Below are positions 1-5,978 of a stretch of DNA of 12,878 nt, in pieces (the first letter of the stretch is position 1; every line of letters begins with the position of its first letter). A program made the translations under genes and the position numbers. The notes below the pieces were generated by a model. The model made no database searches and had not been told where the DNA came from. It worked only from the letters and a program-made list of their open reading frames with translations. This DNA comes from a bacterium (lineage in GTDB: Bacteria; Bacteroidota; Bacteroidia; Cytophagales; Thermonemataceae), in NCBI GenBank assembly GCA_025362415.1, contig JANYGM010000315.1:1-12878 (forward strand). The letters run 5' to 3'.

Positions 1-11
1 TAAGTGTATTT

Positions 12-44
12 TGTATTCCGCTCCAGCGGAGCGAGATATTTATG
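12..44 (+). repeat. Palindromic repeat unit, TCC-AGC-GGA family (copy 0)
   Basis: This unit starts TGTATT, has a small hairpin GCTCC-AGC-GGAGC at about 20-32, and ends in ATATTTATG. The same layout occurs four more times at 3975-4148. It is non-coding and lies upstream of the pseudouridine synthase gene. Function is unknown. Confidence 0.7.
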
Positions 45-132
45 ACACTATAACTATTTTATAGCCCTTTGATTTATCAAGGATTACGAAAAAAATATAA
101 CAAATTAACAATGTCGTTATCTAAATAAGCTA

Positions 133-194
133 AAACCTTCAAGGTTTAATTTGGATAAAATTATGAATATCAATAAGTTAAACCTTGAAGGTTT
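133..194. repeat. Perfect 17-bp inverted repeat with 28-nt spacer
   Basis: The arms at 133-149 and 178-194 are perfect reverse complements. Each arm is itself nearly palindromic (AAACCTT C AAGGTTT). It lies about 45 bp upstream of the gene at 240. It could be a hairpin that ends upstream transcription, a paired operator, or another small repeat element. No oligo-T run follows the second arm, so a classical terminator is not supported. Confidence 0.65.
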
Positions 195-239
195 ATCCTA
201 TTATATTCGTTCAATTACTTAAGTGAAATACCAAAAATA

Positions 240-965
240 ATGTCAAAAAACAGTTTTAAAGACCTCATCTTATATGAAGATGACAATTATATTCTTATCA
301 ATAAACCGCCCTTTGTTTCTACTTTGAGCGAACGCCACGCCACAAAAACTAGCCCTAGTATTTTGTCTATGGCACGTACTTATTGTCCTACTGCGCAGGC
401 TTGCCACCGCCTAGATAAAGAAACGTCTGGTGTAATGGTTATTTCTAAGCATAATGATGCTTACAAGCATCTTACGCTACTTTTTCAGAAACGAAAAGTA
501 ACCAAAGTGTATCACGCACTCGCCAAAGGACAACGTGATTTTAAGGATACAATAGTGGATTTGCCTATCCTAAAACTCTCTAAAAAAGGACTTGTAACCA
601 TCTCCAAAAAGGAAGGAAAACTTGCTCTGACGACTTTCAACACCATAAAAATCTTCAAAGAACATACACTTGTAGAGTGCAAACCTCACACAGGGCGTAT
701 GCACCAAATACGCATACATTTGGCGTGTCTAAGTGCGCCTATTGCAGGAGATGAGAGTTATGGCGGACAACATATTTTCTTATCTACTTTTAAGAAAAAG
801 TTTCACCTAAAAAAAGATACAGAAGAGCAGCCAATCACACATAGAGTTGCTTTACACGCTCAAAAGATAGTTTTCTTGGATATGGACGAAAAAGAAATTG
901 CTGTGGAAGCTCCTTATCCAAAAGATTTTTCTATACTTGTAAAGCAATTAGAGAAATTTGTATAA
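240..965 (+). CDS. RluA-family RNA pseudouridine synthase
   Basis: Isomerises specific uridines to pseudouridine in structured RNA, most likely 23S rRNA, in the cytoplasm. The 241-residue protein carries the RluA catalytic signature HRLDKETSG at residues 56-64, with D59 as the expected nucleophile. Before it is an NKPPF segment (residues 21-25) matching the family NKP motif. After it is the GRMHQIRIHLA block, also typical of the family. There is no N-terminal S4 RNA-binding domain, which fits the short RluA/RluC-like subgroup. The start is the first ATG after the repeat region. A weak TAnnTTTG-like box (TATATTCG, 202-209) lies upstream. The sequence alone does not identify the uridine modified, so no symbol is given. 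Confidence 0.92.
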   Translation: MSKNSFKDLILYEDDNYILINKPPFVSTLSERHATKTSPSILSMARTYCPTAQACHRLDKETSGVMVISKHNDAYKHLTLLFQKRKVTKVYHALAKGQRDFKDTIVDLPILKLSKKGLVTISKKEGKLALTTFNTIKIFKEHTLVECKPHTGRMHQIRIHLACLSAPIAGDESYGGQHIFLSTFKKKFHLKKDTEEQPITHRVALHAQKIVFLDMDEKEIAVEAPYPKDFSILVKQLEKFV

Positions 966-966
966 G

Positions 967-1229
967 AATTGTGAATTATAAATTGTGAATTGTAAATTAA
1001 AATACAATTTTGCTACCGTACACTGTTTTAAAAAGAGATTATGGTCTGTACCGTAATGCAATGAAGGTCAGACCATAATCTCTTTTTAAAACGAACTTAC
1101 TCTTTGTTATTAGTGGTCTGACCTCCGTTCCACTACGGTACAGACCGCTAATAACAAAGAGTGTACGGTAACAAAAAATACAATAACGACAAATAATAAT
1201 TCACAATTCACAATTTATAATTCACAATT
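967..1229. repeat. Nested inverted-repeat element with two long hairpins
   Basis: Nearly the whole rluA-murG spacer is a set of nested inverted repeats. The outermost arms are a perfect 26-bp pair at 967-992 and 1204-1229. Inside is a 16-bp pair with one mismatch at 1008-1023 and 1161-1176. Inside that are two side-by-side hairpins. Hairpin A is a perfect 24-bp stem (1025-1048 with 1069-1092). Hairpin B is a 22-bp stem with one G-T pair (1099-1120 with 1141-1162). Both have 20-nt loops and the same stem-loop junction (GGTCTG before the loop, CAGACC after). There is no ORF inside. It could be a non-autonomous MITE-like element, a structured transcript end, or both. Confidence 0.85.
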
Positions 1230-1233
1230 TAAG

Positions 1234-2334
1234 ATGAAACGTATTATTATTAGCGGAGGAGGCACAGGAGGGCATATTTATCCTGCTATTGCCATTGCTA
1301 ACCAACTTAAAAACACACTTGAAAACCCAGAAATATTGTTTGTAGGCGCAAACAACCGTATGGAAATGCAAAAAGTGCCACAGGCAGGCTACAAAATTAT
1401 TGGTTTGGATATTGCAGGCATACAACGCTCTCTCTCACTTGCAAATACAAAGGCTAATCTTTTATTTCCTTTCAAATTGTTTAAAAGTTTGGCTGCTGCA
1501 CGCAAAATTATTAAAGAATTTAAGCCTGATATTGCCGTTGGGGTGGGCGGTTATGCAAGTGGACCACTTTTATTTGCGGCTTCACGTATGAATGTACCTA
1601 CACTTATACAAGAACAAAATTCTTATGCAGGGCTTACTAATAAATGGTTGTCAAAAAGTGCTACAAAAATATGTGTGGCGTATCCTGCAATGGATAATTT
1701 TTTTCCAAAAGATAAACTTATTTTTACAGGAAACCCTGTTAGAAGTGATATTTTGGATATTTTTAGCAAAAGAAAACAAGCACAAGAACATTTTGGATTA
1801 GATAAAAACAAGAAAACTATTTTGGTTATTGGTGGAAGTTTGGGCGCAAGAACTATCAACGAAAGCATAGAATTAGGGCTTAATAGGCTCACAGAGAACA
1901 ATATACAAGTAATTTGGCAAACAGGCAAAACTTACCACGAAAGAGCCACTAAAGCTACAGAAAATTATCCAAACATTAAAGTTTTTGACTTTATAAATGT
2001 AATGGATTTGGCGTATGCAGCAGCAGATATTGTACTTTCTAGAGCAGGCGCATTGTCTATTTCTGAACTTTGTTTGGTAGCAAAACCTGCAATTTTGATA
2101 CCTTCCCCCAATGTTTCTGAAGACCACCAGACTAAAAATGCTATGGCTTTAGTTAATAATAATGCTGCCTTGCTTGTGGCTGATATGTATGCAAAAGATT
2201 TTTTGATAGGAGATGCCATTGATTTGCTTTCTGATAGTATTTTACAAGAAAAACTATCTCAAAATATTGTCAAACTTGCCAAGCCAAATGCCGCACAGGA
2301 GATTGTAACACAGATTTTGAATATTATAGCTTGA
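1234..2334 (+). CDS. murG: MurG, lipid II-forming N-acetylglucosaminyltransferase
   Basis: Transfers GlcNAc from UDP-GlcNAc to lipid I (undecaprenyl-PP-MurNAc-pentapeptide), giving lipid II, at the inner face of the cytoplasmic membrane. At 366 residues it has normal length. The N-terminal glycine-rich loop with the catalytic-region histidine is GGGTGGHIYP at residues 8-17 (H14). The second conserved loop is GVGGYASGP (103-111), followed by QEQN (126-129). The C-terminal UDP-GlcNAc-binding half has GGSLGA (200-205), RAGALSISE (270-278) and EDHQTKNA (296-303). This is a GT-B fold of family GT28. murG usually lies in the dcw cell-division cluster; here no mur or fts gene is adjacent, and the gene stands alone between repeat-filled spacers. 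The ATG follows directly after the 3' arm of the 967-1229 repeat, so any promoter must lie within or before that element. Confidence 0.97.
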   Translation: MKRIIISGGGTGGHIYPAIAIANQLKNTLENPEILFVGANNRMEMQKVPQAGYKIIGLDIAGIQRSLSLANTKANLLFPFKLFKSLAAARKIIKEFKPDIAVGVGGYASGPLLFAASRMNVPTLIQEQNSYAGLTNKWLSKSATKICVAYPAMDNFFPKDKLIFTGNPVRSDILDIFSKRKQAQEHFGLDKNKKTILVIGGSLGARTINESIELGLNRLTENNIQVIWQTGKTYHERATKATENYPNIKVFDFINVMDLAYAAADIVLSRAGALSISELCLVAKPAILIPSPNVSEDHQTKNAMALVNNNAALLVADMYAKDFLIGDAIDLLSDSILQEKLSQNIVKLAKPNAAQEIVTQILNIIA

Positions 2335-2354
2335 AGTTTGAGGTACGAAGTACG

Positions 2355-2431
2355 TAATTTCTAATTCCTAATTCCTAATTTCTAATTCCTAATTCCTAAT
2401 TTCTAATTTCTAATTCCTAATTCCTAATTTA
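2355..2431 (+). repeat. 7-bp tandem repeat TAATTYC, about 10.5 copies
   Basis: Ten consecutive heptamers, each TAATTTC or TAATTCC, run without interruption from 2355 to 2424, with a partial copy after. The spacing stays exactly 7 bp. It lies just after the murG stop. The same AATT-based 7-bp spacing recurs in other spacers of this window. Confidence 0.9.
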
Positions 2432-2459
2432 AAATTCACAATTACTTAAATATTTTTTT

Positions 2460-2467
2460 TATATTTG
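2460..2467 (+). promoter_or_regulatory. Candidate Bacteroidota -7 box (TATATTTG)
   Basis: Matches the Bacteroidota primary sigma -7 consensus TAnnTTTG and lies 43 bp before the ATG at 2511. No clear TTG -33 element is seen about 20 bp upstream, so the call rests on one box. Confidence 0.4.
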
Positions 2468-2510
2468 TGAAATTTTTTTTAGCATCAATCAAACATAAAT
2501 TTTTACTCAA

Positions 2511-2804
2511 ATGCGGGATATATCATTTTTCAGAAAAGACATTGACAAATTTATTTCTAACACAAAAACTGTAGAAAAAGGCTCTTGGGTACGTATTTCA
2601 CTCAAAAAGAAGAGTTTGCCTGTTGGCTCTAACGCAACAAATGTGCTTTTAAAAACAGCCGCTATTACAAGCCTTATCTTGTCGGAAAATATGCTAGAAT
2701 TTATGTTGGATAGCCTAAGTTTGAGCATCAAATACCAAAAAGGAGAAGAAAAACAACTCACAAAAGATTATAAAACGGCTCTCAAAGCTCTTTCTAAAAT
2801 TTAA
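2511..2804 (+). CDS. Small conserved-looking protein of unknown function
   Basis: 97 residues, no recognised family. The sequence has no signal peptide or membrane segment. It is rich in Lys and Ser, with a basic stretch WVRISLKKKSLPVG in the middle and a predicted helical C-terminal third (QLTKDYKTALKALSKI). It looks like a genuine gene: a good ATG, a promoter-like TAnnTTTG box 43 bp upstream, and bacterial-type codon use. The opposite strand also has an open frame here, which is taken as a shadow. Cytoplasmic location is inferred from the lack of targeting signals. Confidence 0.65.
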   Translation: MRDISFFRKDIDKFISNTKTVEKGSWVRISLKKKSLPVGSNATNVLLKTAAITSLILSENMLEFMLDSLSLSIKYQKGEEKQLTKDYKTALKALSKI

Positions 2805-2823
2805 TTACTAAGTATTTGTTGGT

Positions 2824-2865
2824 GAAGACACAAACACCACGAAGTAAGAATCACGAAGTGCAAAC
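2824..2865 (+). repeat. 7-bp-spaced repeat containing CACGAAG
   Basis: CACGAAG occurs at 2838-2844 and 2852-2858, 14 bp apart, within a stretch that reads in heptamers (GAAGACA, CAAACAC, CACGAAG, TAAGAAT, CACGAAG). It is short and degenerate, and lies between the 97-residue gene and the MCE gene. Confidence 0.5.
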
Positions 2866-2974
2866 GTAAAACTTTGATTATTAAATTATTATAAAAACAA
2901 AAATACTAAGCTATTTAATTTTCATTCCAAAAGTAAAATTAAAATAAATTAAAACAAATTAAAAAATTAAATCA

Positions 2975-3916
2975 ATGGCTATTTCTAAAGAGGTAAAAGT
3001 AGGTGTGATGGCGGTCGTGGGTATGGTAATGTTGTATTTTGGGGTAAGTTTTTTGAAAGGGTCAGATTTTTTTAGTTCTGAGTACAAATATTATGTTTTG
3101 TACGACAATATTGATAACCTTCAAGCCTCTAATCCTGTGCTAATCAATGGTTTACCTGTTGGGCGTGTGGCAAAAGTAGAACTTTTGCCAGAACGCAACA
3201 ACAAAATCCTTGTAACCTTAACTATCAGCAAAAAACTACAAATAAAAAAAATAAACTGTGCTATGCTTAAAAATGCTAGTTTGTTGGGCGGAAAAGCTAT
3301 TTCTCTGCAAGTAGATTCAACGCTTTCAAAAGATAAATTTAAGCTATTTTCCACACAATATTATAATCCAAAAGATACTTTGCGTGTAGGTATTGAAAAA
3401 GATATGATAGCCAGTATTACCTCACAGGTTACGCCCATTGTCAAACGTGTTGATTCTGTGATGATACAAGTGGAAAATCTTTTGAGAGAATTTGAAGGAG
3501 TGGGGAAAGCTGTAAAAGGAACACTTACTGGTGCAGAGGCTAGTGCAGCAACACTTAATGGAATGCTTTTGGAAAATAGAGCCAAAATAGATGCTATGCT
3601 GGCTAATCTTACGACACTTTCTGCCAATATTATAGAAACTGAAAAGGGATTTAAGCCTATTTTGGGTAAAATGAACACTTTTGCAGATTCTCTGAACGCT
3701 ATTAGGTTCTCTGAAACTGTCAATAAAACCAATGCCGCAATAGCACAATTTGACCAAATTCTTAGTAAAATGAATAAAGGTGAAGGTTCATTAGGAGCAT
3801 TACTCAAAGATAAAGCACTTTATGACAATCTCAATAACCTTTCTATCAATATTGACAAACTCATTATTGATTTGAGGCTTAACCCCAAGAGATACATAAA
3901 AATTTCTGCATTTTAA
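2975..3916 (+). CDS. MlaD/MCE-family membrane-anchored lipid-transport protein
   Basis: The 313-residue protein begins with an uncleaved membrane anchor (about residues 8-27, GVMAVVGMVMLYFGVSF). An MCE domain follows at about residues 37-115, with the typical YDNIDNLQASNPVLINGLPVGRV-type start (given here as the region 43-66) and the SLLGGKAISL segment near its end. The rest is a long helical tail rich in Ala, Asn and Leu, ending near residue 313. MlaD-type proteins form periplasmic rings on an MlaEF ABC transporter and move phospholipids between the inner and outer membranes. The expected permease and ATPase genes are not adjacent here, so the partner is inferred to be elsewhere. Substrate is unknown. 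Confidence 0.9.
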   Translation: MAISKEVKVGVMAVVGMVMLYFGVSFLKGSDFFSSEYKYYVLYDNIDNLQASNPVLINGLPVGRVAKVELLPERNNKILVTLTISKKLQIKKINCAMLKNASLLGGKAISLQVDSTLSKDKFKLFSTQYYNPKDTLRVGIEKDMIASITSQVTPIVKRVDSVMIQVENLLREFEGVGKAVKGTLTGAEASAATLNGMLLENRAKIDAMLANLTTLSANIIETEKGFKPILGKMNTFADSLNAIRFSETVNKTNAAIAQFDQILSKMNKGEGSLGALLKDKALYDNLNNLSINIDKLIIDLRLNPKRYIKISAF

Positions 3917-3974
3917 TTGATAATAACTTACAAATTTATCAAGTTATACTGTGAACGGCTTAGATTTCGGAAAA

Positions 3975-4008
3975 TGTATTGAAGTCCAGCGGACTGGTAT
4001 ATTTATAG
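3975..4008 (+). repeat. TCC-AGC-GGA palindromic unit (copy 1)
   Basis: TGTATT start, hairpin AGTCC-AGC-GGACT, end ATATTTATAG. Forward orientation. It pairs with the reversed copy at 4116-4148. Confidence 0.75.
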
Positions 4009-4025
4009 AAAAACAGGTCAAAAAA

Positions 4026-4065
4026 TGTATTCAGCTCCAGCGGAGCTGTACTAGCAATGGCTAGT
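4026..4065 (+). repeat. TCC-AGC-GGA palindromic unit (copy 2) with extra small hairpin
   Basis: TGTATT start and the longest stem, CAGCTCC-AGC-GGAGCTG. The usual ATATTTATA end is replaced by a second hairpin, ACTAGC-AATG-GCTAGT (4050-4065), which leads into reversed copy 3. Confidence 0.7.
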
Positions 4066-4067
4066 TT

Positions 4068-4100
4068 TATAAATATTTAGCTCGGCTGGAGCTAAATACA
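4068..4100 (-). repeat. TCC-AGC-GGA palindromic unit (copy 3, reversed)
   Basis: Read on the minus strand: TGTATT, stem TAGCTCC-AGC-CGAGCTA, then ATATTTATA. One closing pair of the stem is a C-C mismatch; the rest of the stem is intact. Confidence 0.7.
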
Positions 4101-4115
4101 AATACAATAATATTG

Positions 4116-4148
4116 CTATAAATATGCCGTTCCGCTGGAACTAATACA
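4116..4148 (-). repeat. TCC-AGC-GGA palindromic unit (copy 4, reversed)
   Basis: Read on the minus strand: TGTATT, stem GTTCC-AGC-GGAAC, then ATATTTATAG. Confidence 0.7.
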
Positions 4149-4196
4149 AATTTATCTTTCTGAAATCCTTTCCGTTCACAGTATATTATCCAGTAT

Positions 4197-4204
4197 TAAT
4201 TTTG
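4197..4204 (+). promoter_or_regulatory. Candidate -7 box (TAATTTTG) for the split channel gene
   Basis: Matches TAnnTTTG, 36 bp before the ATG at 4240, just outside the right arm of the large inverted repeat. No convincing -33 TTG is seen. Confidence 0.35.
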
Positions 4205-4239
4205 TTTTACATAAAAAAATCCCAATTCAAAACAAAATT

Positions 4240-4653
4240 ATGAAACAACCTATTATTATACTATTAACTGTTATTATTTGCAATTTTATTGTAAATAATA
4301 ACAGTTTGTATGCACAAAAAAACGCTGATTTTGTGACAGAAGAAGTAAAACAAGTGCCTATTCAAGGTGGGCAAATGGCTGAAATAAACAACCAAACTGT
4401 TAATTTCACGCAATTTATCACCTATCTCACTACAAAAAATCCACTCATAAAGGAGAAAGTAGCACTACTGATTTTTAAAAATATCAATGTCATTTTTGAC
4501 TCAAAAGTAGATAGAAAAGGTATGGATGAGCGTTTTGCTGATGAAAATGCTCCAATGCTTACTGTTTATCACGATATTTCTTTGGATTATGTTACTTTTG
4601 ATATTGGTATGTGGTTGGTTTTGAACAAAATAACTTTCAAGGGTTATGATTAG
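4240..4653 (+). pseudogene. 5' part of a split channel protein: signal peptide plus start of beta-helix-like domain
   Basis: 137 codons. The product begins with a signal peptide or first membrane helix (residues 2-25: hydrophobic core, then SLYAQ). The rest contains short F-rich segments such as LIFKNINVIF. It ends ...NKITFKGYD, then a stop at 4651-4653. That last segment matches the repeat seen after the transposon in the 3' part (ITFKGYD beside LTFEKCDF and AIFKNCVF). It would continue in register if joined to the frame at about 5979. The stop would then come from the transposon left end, and the native gene would be about 630 codons. If it is not a fragment, it is a small secreted protein of unknown function. 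Confidence 0.65.
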
Positions 4654-4745
4654 CTACGAAAATCTTCTACATATCTGTATAAATATAAACATTTTGATTG
4701 ATTTTAGCATAATTTGTATACATTTTCTAAACATTTTTTATTTTA

Positions 4746-4777
4746 TTTGTATTATCATCATTGTTTTTGTATTTTTG
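4746..4777 (+). promoter_or_regulatory. Promoter for tnpB (TTTG / 20 bp / TATTTTTG)
   Basis: TTTG at 4746-4749 and TATTTTTG at 4770-4777, 20 bp apart, match both Bacteroidota sigma boxes (TTG and TAnnTTTG). The tnpB ATG is 20 bp beyond, giving a very short leader. Confidence 0.5.
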
Positions 4778-4796
4778 AAAGATAAATTTTTGACGA

Positions 4797-5903
4797 ATGA
4801 AAAGTATAAAAATACGCTTAGAACTAAATAATGAACAAAGTACACTTGCGAGTAAACACGCAGGCGTAGCTCGTCATGCGTATAATTGGGGACTTTCTAC
4901 TTGCCAAGAAGCTTATAAAAACAATAAAAAACGCCCTTCCAGCATTGATTTACATAAAAAATTAGTAAAAGAAGTAAAAACAGCCAATCAATGGTATTAT
5001 GATGTGAGCAAATGCGCTCCACAAGAAGCATTGCGTCATTTGGATAGTGCCTACAAAAAAGCATTTAAAGAGAAAAAAGGGCTTCCTGTCTTCAAAAAGA
5101 AAGGTATTAGAGATAGTTTTTATTTGGAAGGCAATATCAGAACAGAAAATAATAAGATAAAATTACCTGTTTTTGGTTGGGTAAAAATGAGTGAAACATT
5201 TGATTTAGCAGACATTAAGAATGTAACCGTTTCCAAAATGGCAGGGCATTGGTTTGCGGCCTTTAAAGTGCCTTATGCAATAGCTCCAAAACAAACAAAA
5301 AGCAACCCAGTTGGAGTAGATTTGGGTATAAAAACCCTTGCTACATTATCAGAAGGGACTATTTTTGAGAATAAACGCCCTTACAAAAAAGCTAAAAGAA
5401 AACTAGCAATAGCTCAAAGAAAATTATCAAAAAAATATAAAAAAGGGCAACCACAATCAAAAAACTATAAAAAGCAACAGCAAAAAGTGGCAAAAATCCA
5501 CTATAAAATAGCTTGTATTCGCAAAGATAGCCTTCATAAACTCACTACTCATCTCGCTAAAAACCACAGCGAGATAGTAATTGAGGATTTGAACGTGAGC
5601 GGAATGAGCAAAAACCATAAATTAGCATCAGCCATTTTAGATGGCGGATTTTACGAGTTTAGACGACAATTAGGCTACAAATGTGAGTGGTATGGCTCTG
5701 TTTTGACTGTGGTGGATAGGTTTTATCCAAGTTCTAAAACTTGTTCTAGTTGTGGCATCAAAAAAACAACCTTAAAACTATCTGAACGCACTTTTCATTG
5801 TGAAAGTTGCGGTTTTAGTTGTGATAGAGATTTGAACGCAAGTTTAAATTTAAAGAGTAAGGCGGTAAGTTATACCGTGTCTGCCTGTGGAGTGCCAAAA
5901 TAA
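4797..5903 (+). CDS. tnpB: TnpB, RNA-guided endonuclease of an IS200/IS605 (IS1341) element
   Basis: TnpB uses an omega-RNA from the element's right end to cut matching DNA next to a short target motif; it is the ancestor of Cas12. The 368-residue protein looks complete. It has an N-terminal OrfB helix-turn-helix region (about 1-45), RuvC-I in GVDLGIKTLAT with D175, RuvC-II in VIEDLNVSGMSKN with E263, a zinc ribbon with C316/C319 and C335/C338, and RuvC-III in CDRDLNASLNL with D345. All three catalytic acids are present, so an active nuclease is plausible. The gene is preceded by a two-box promoter and followed directly by the omega-RNA region, with no tnpA. It sits inside the apparent reading frame of a channel gene. 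Confidence 0.95.
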   Translation: MKSIKIRLELNNEQSTLASKHAGVARHAYNWGLSTCQEAYKNNKKRPSSIDLHKKLVKEVKTANQWYYDVSKCAPQEALRHLDSAYKKAFKEKKGLPVFKKKGIRDSFYLEGNIRTENNKIKLPVFGWVKMSETFDLADIKNVTVSKMAGHWFAAFKVPYAIAPKQTKSNPVGVDLGIKTLATLSEGTIFENKRPYKKAKRKLAIAQRKLSKKYKKGQPQSKNYKKQQQKVAKIHYKIACIRKDSLHKLTTHLAKNHSEIVIEDLNVSGMSKNHKLASAILDGGFYEFRRQLGYKCEWYGSVLTVVDRFYPSSKTCSSCGIKKTTLKLSERTFHCESCGFSCDRDLNASLNLKSKAVSYTVSACGVPK

Positions 5904-5978
5904 TATTAAACTACAAATGTAGCTTAGCGGCACAATGAAGCAGGAAATCAACAGCAAATGTATACATTTGTGTAAGTT
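5880..5978 (+). ncRNA. Omega-RNA (reRNA) scaffold overlapping the tnpB 3' end
   Basis: The 3' end of tnpB and the right end of the element have the layout of IS605-group omega-RNAs. GTGCC (5892-5896) pairs with GGCAC (5929-5933), enclosing a hairpin CTAC-AAAT-GTAG (5911-5922). This is followed by GAAGCAGGAAATC (5938-5950), a block typical of these RNAs, and then the terminal palindrome (5955-5970). The guide would be the bases just after the element's end, here the channel gene itself. Start and end are approximate. Confidence 0.6.
5955..5970. repeat. Perfect 16-bp palindrome at the transposon right end
   Basis: CAAATGTATACATTTG is a perfect palindrome. It is likely the right-end hairpin recognised by a TnpA(Y1) transposase as single-stranded DNA. 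Its core is shared with the left end (4715-4725). Confidence 0.65.

Larger units (their letters stand above)
3945..4185. repeat. Large inverted repeat enclosing the palindrome cluster
   Basis: The 323-nt spacer between the MCE gene and the channel gene has no gene and is filled by repeats. Its outer arms, 3945-3958 and 4172-4185, are a perfect 14-bp inverted repeat (TATACTGTGAACGG and its complement). Inside them the similarity continues (GATTTC.GAAA and its inverse), followed by four copies of the TCC-AGC-GGA unit, the left two forward and the right two reversed. The whole block is therefore roughly symmetric. Confidence 0.8.

Noticed and set aside
1025..1176. Possible riboswitch in the murG leader
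   Set aside because: Long perfect stems, related loops and outer inverted repeats fit a repeat element better than a ligand-binding fold; no known riboswitch motif was seen.
2355..2431. Possible CRISPR array
   Set aside because: Repeat unit is only 7 bp with no unique spacers and no cas genes nearby.
2507..2761. Minus-strand ORF opposite the 97-residue gene
   Set aside because: The plus-strand frame has an ATG start and an upstream promoter-like box; the minus frame has neither.
3361..3807. Long minus-strand ORF opposite the MCE gene
   Set aside because: Shadow frame of the plus-strand gene, which has a clear MCE domain and membrane anchor.
4694..4702. TTGAT as the left boundary of the tnpB element
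   Set aside because: TTGAT is the target of a known relative (ISDra2), but a boundary here would leave about 50 bp of non-coding text between the two channel-gene fragments and would keep a stop codon in the restored frame.
4646..4831. Small + ORF overlapping the end of the 5' channel fragment (MISYENLLHIC...)
   Set aside because: It lies across the transposon left end and the tnpB promoter and is a low-complexity Ile/Phe-rich frame. The 21-22-residue repeat register supports the other frame.
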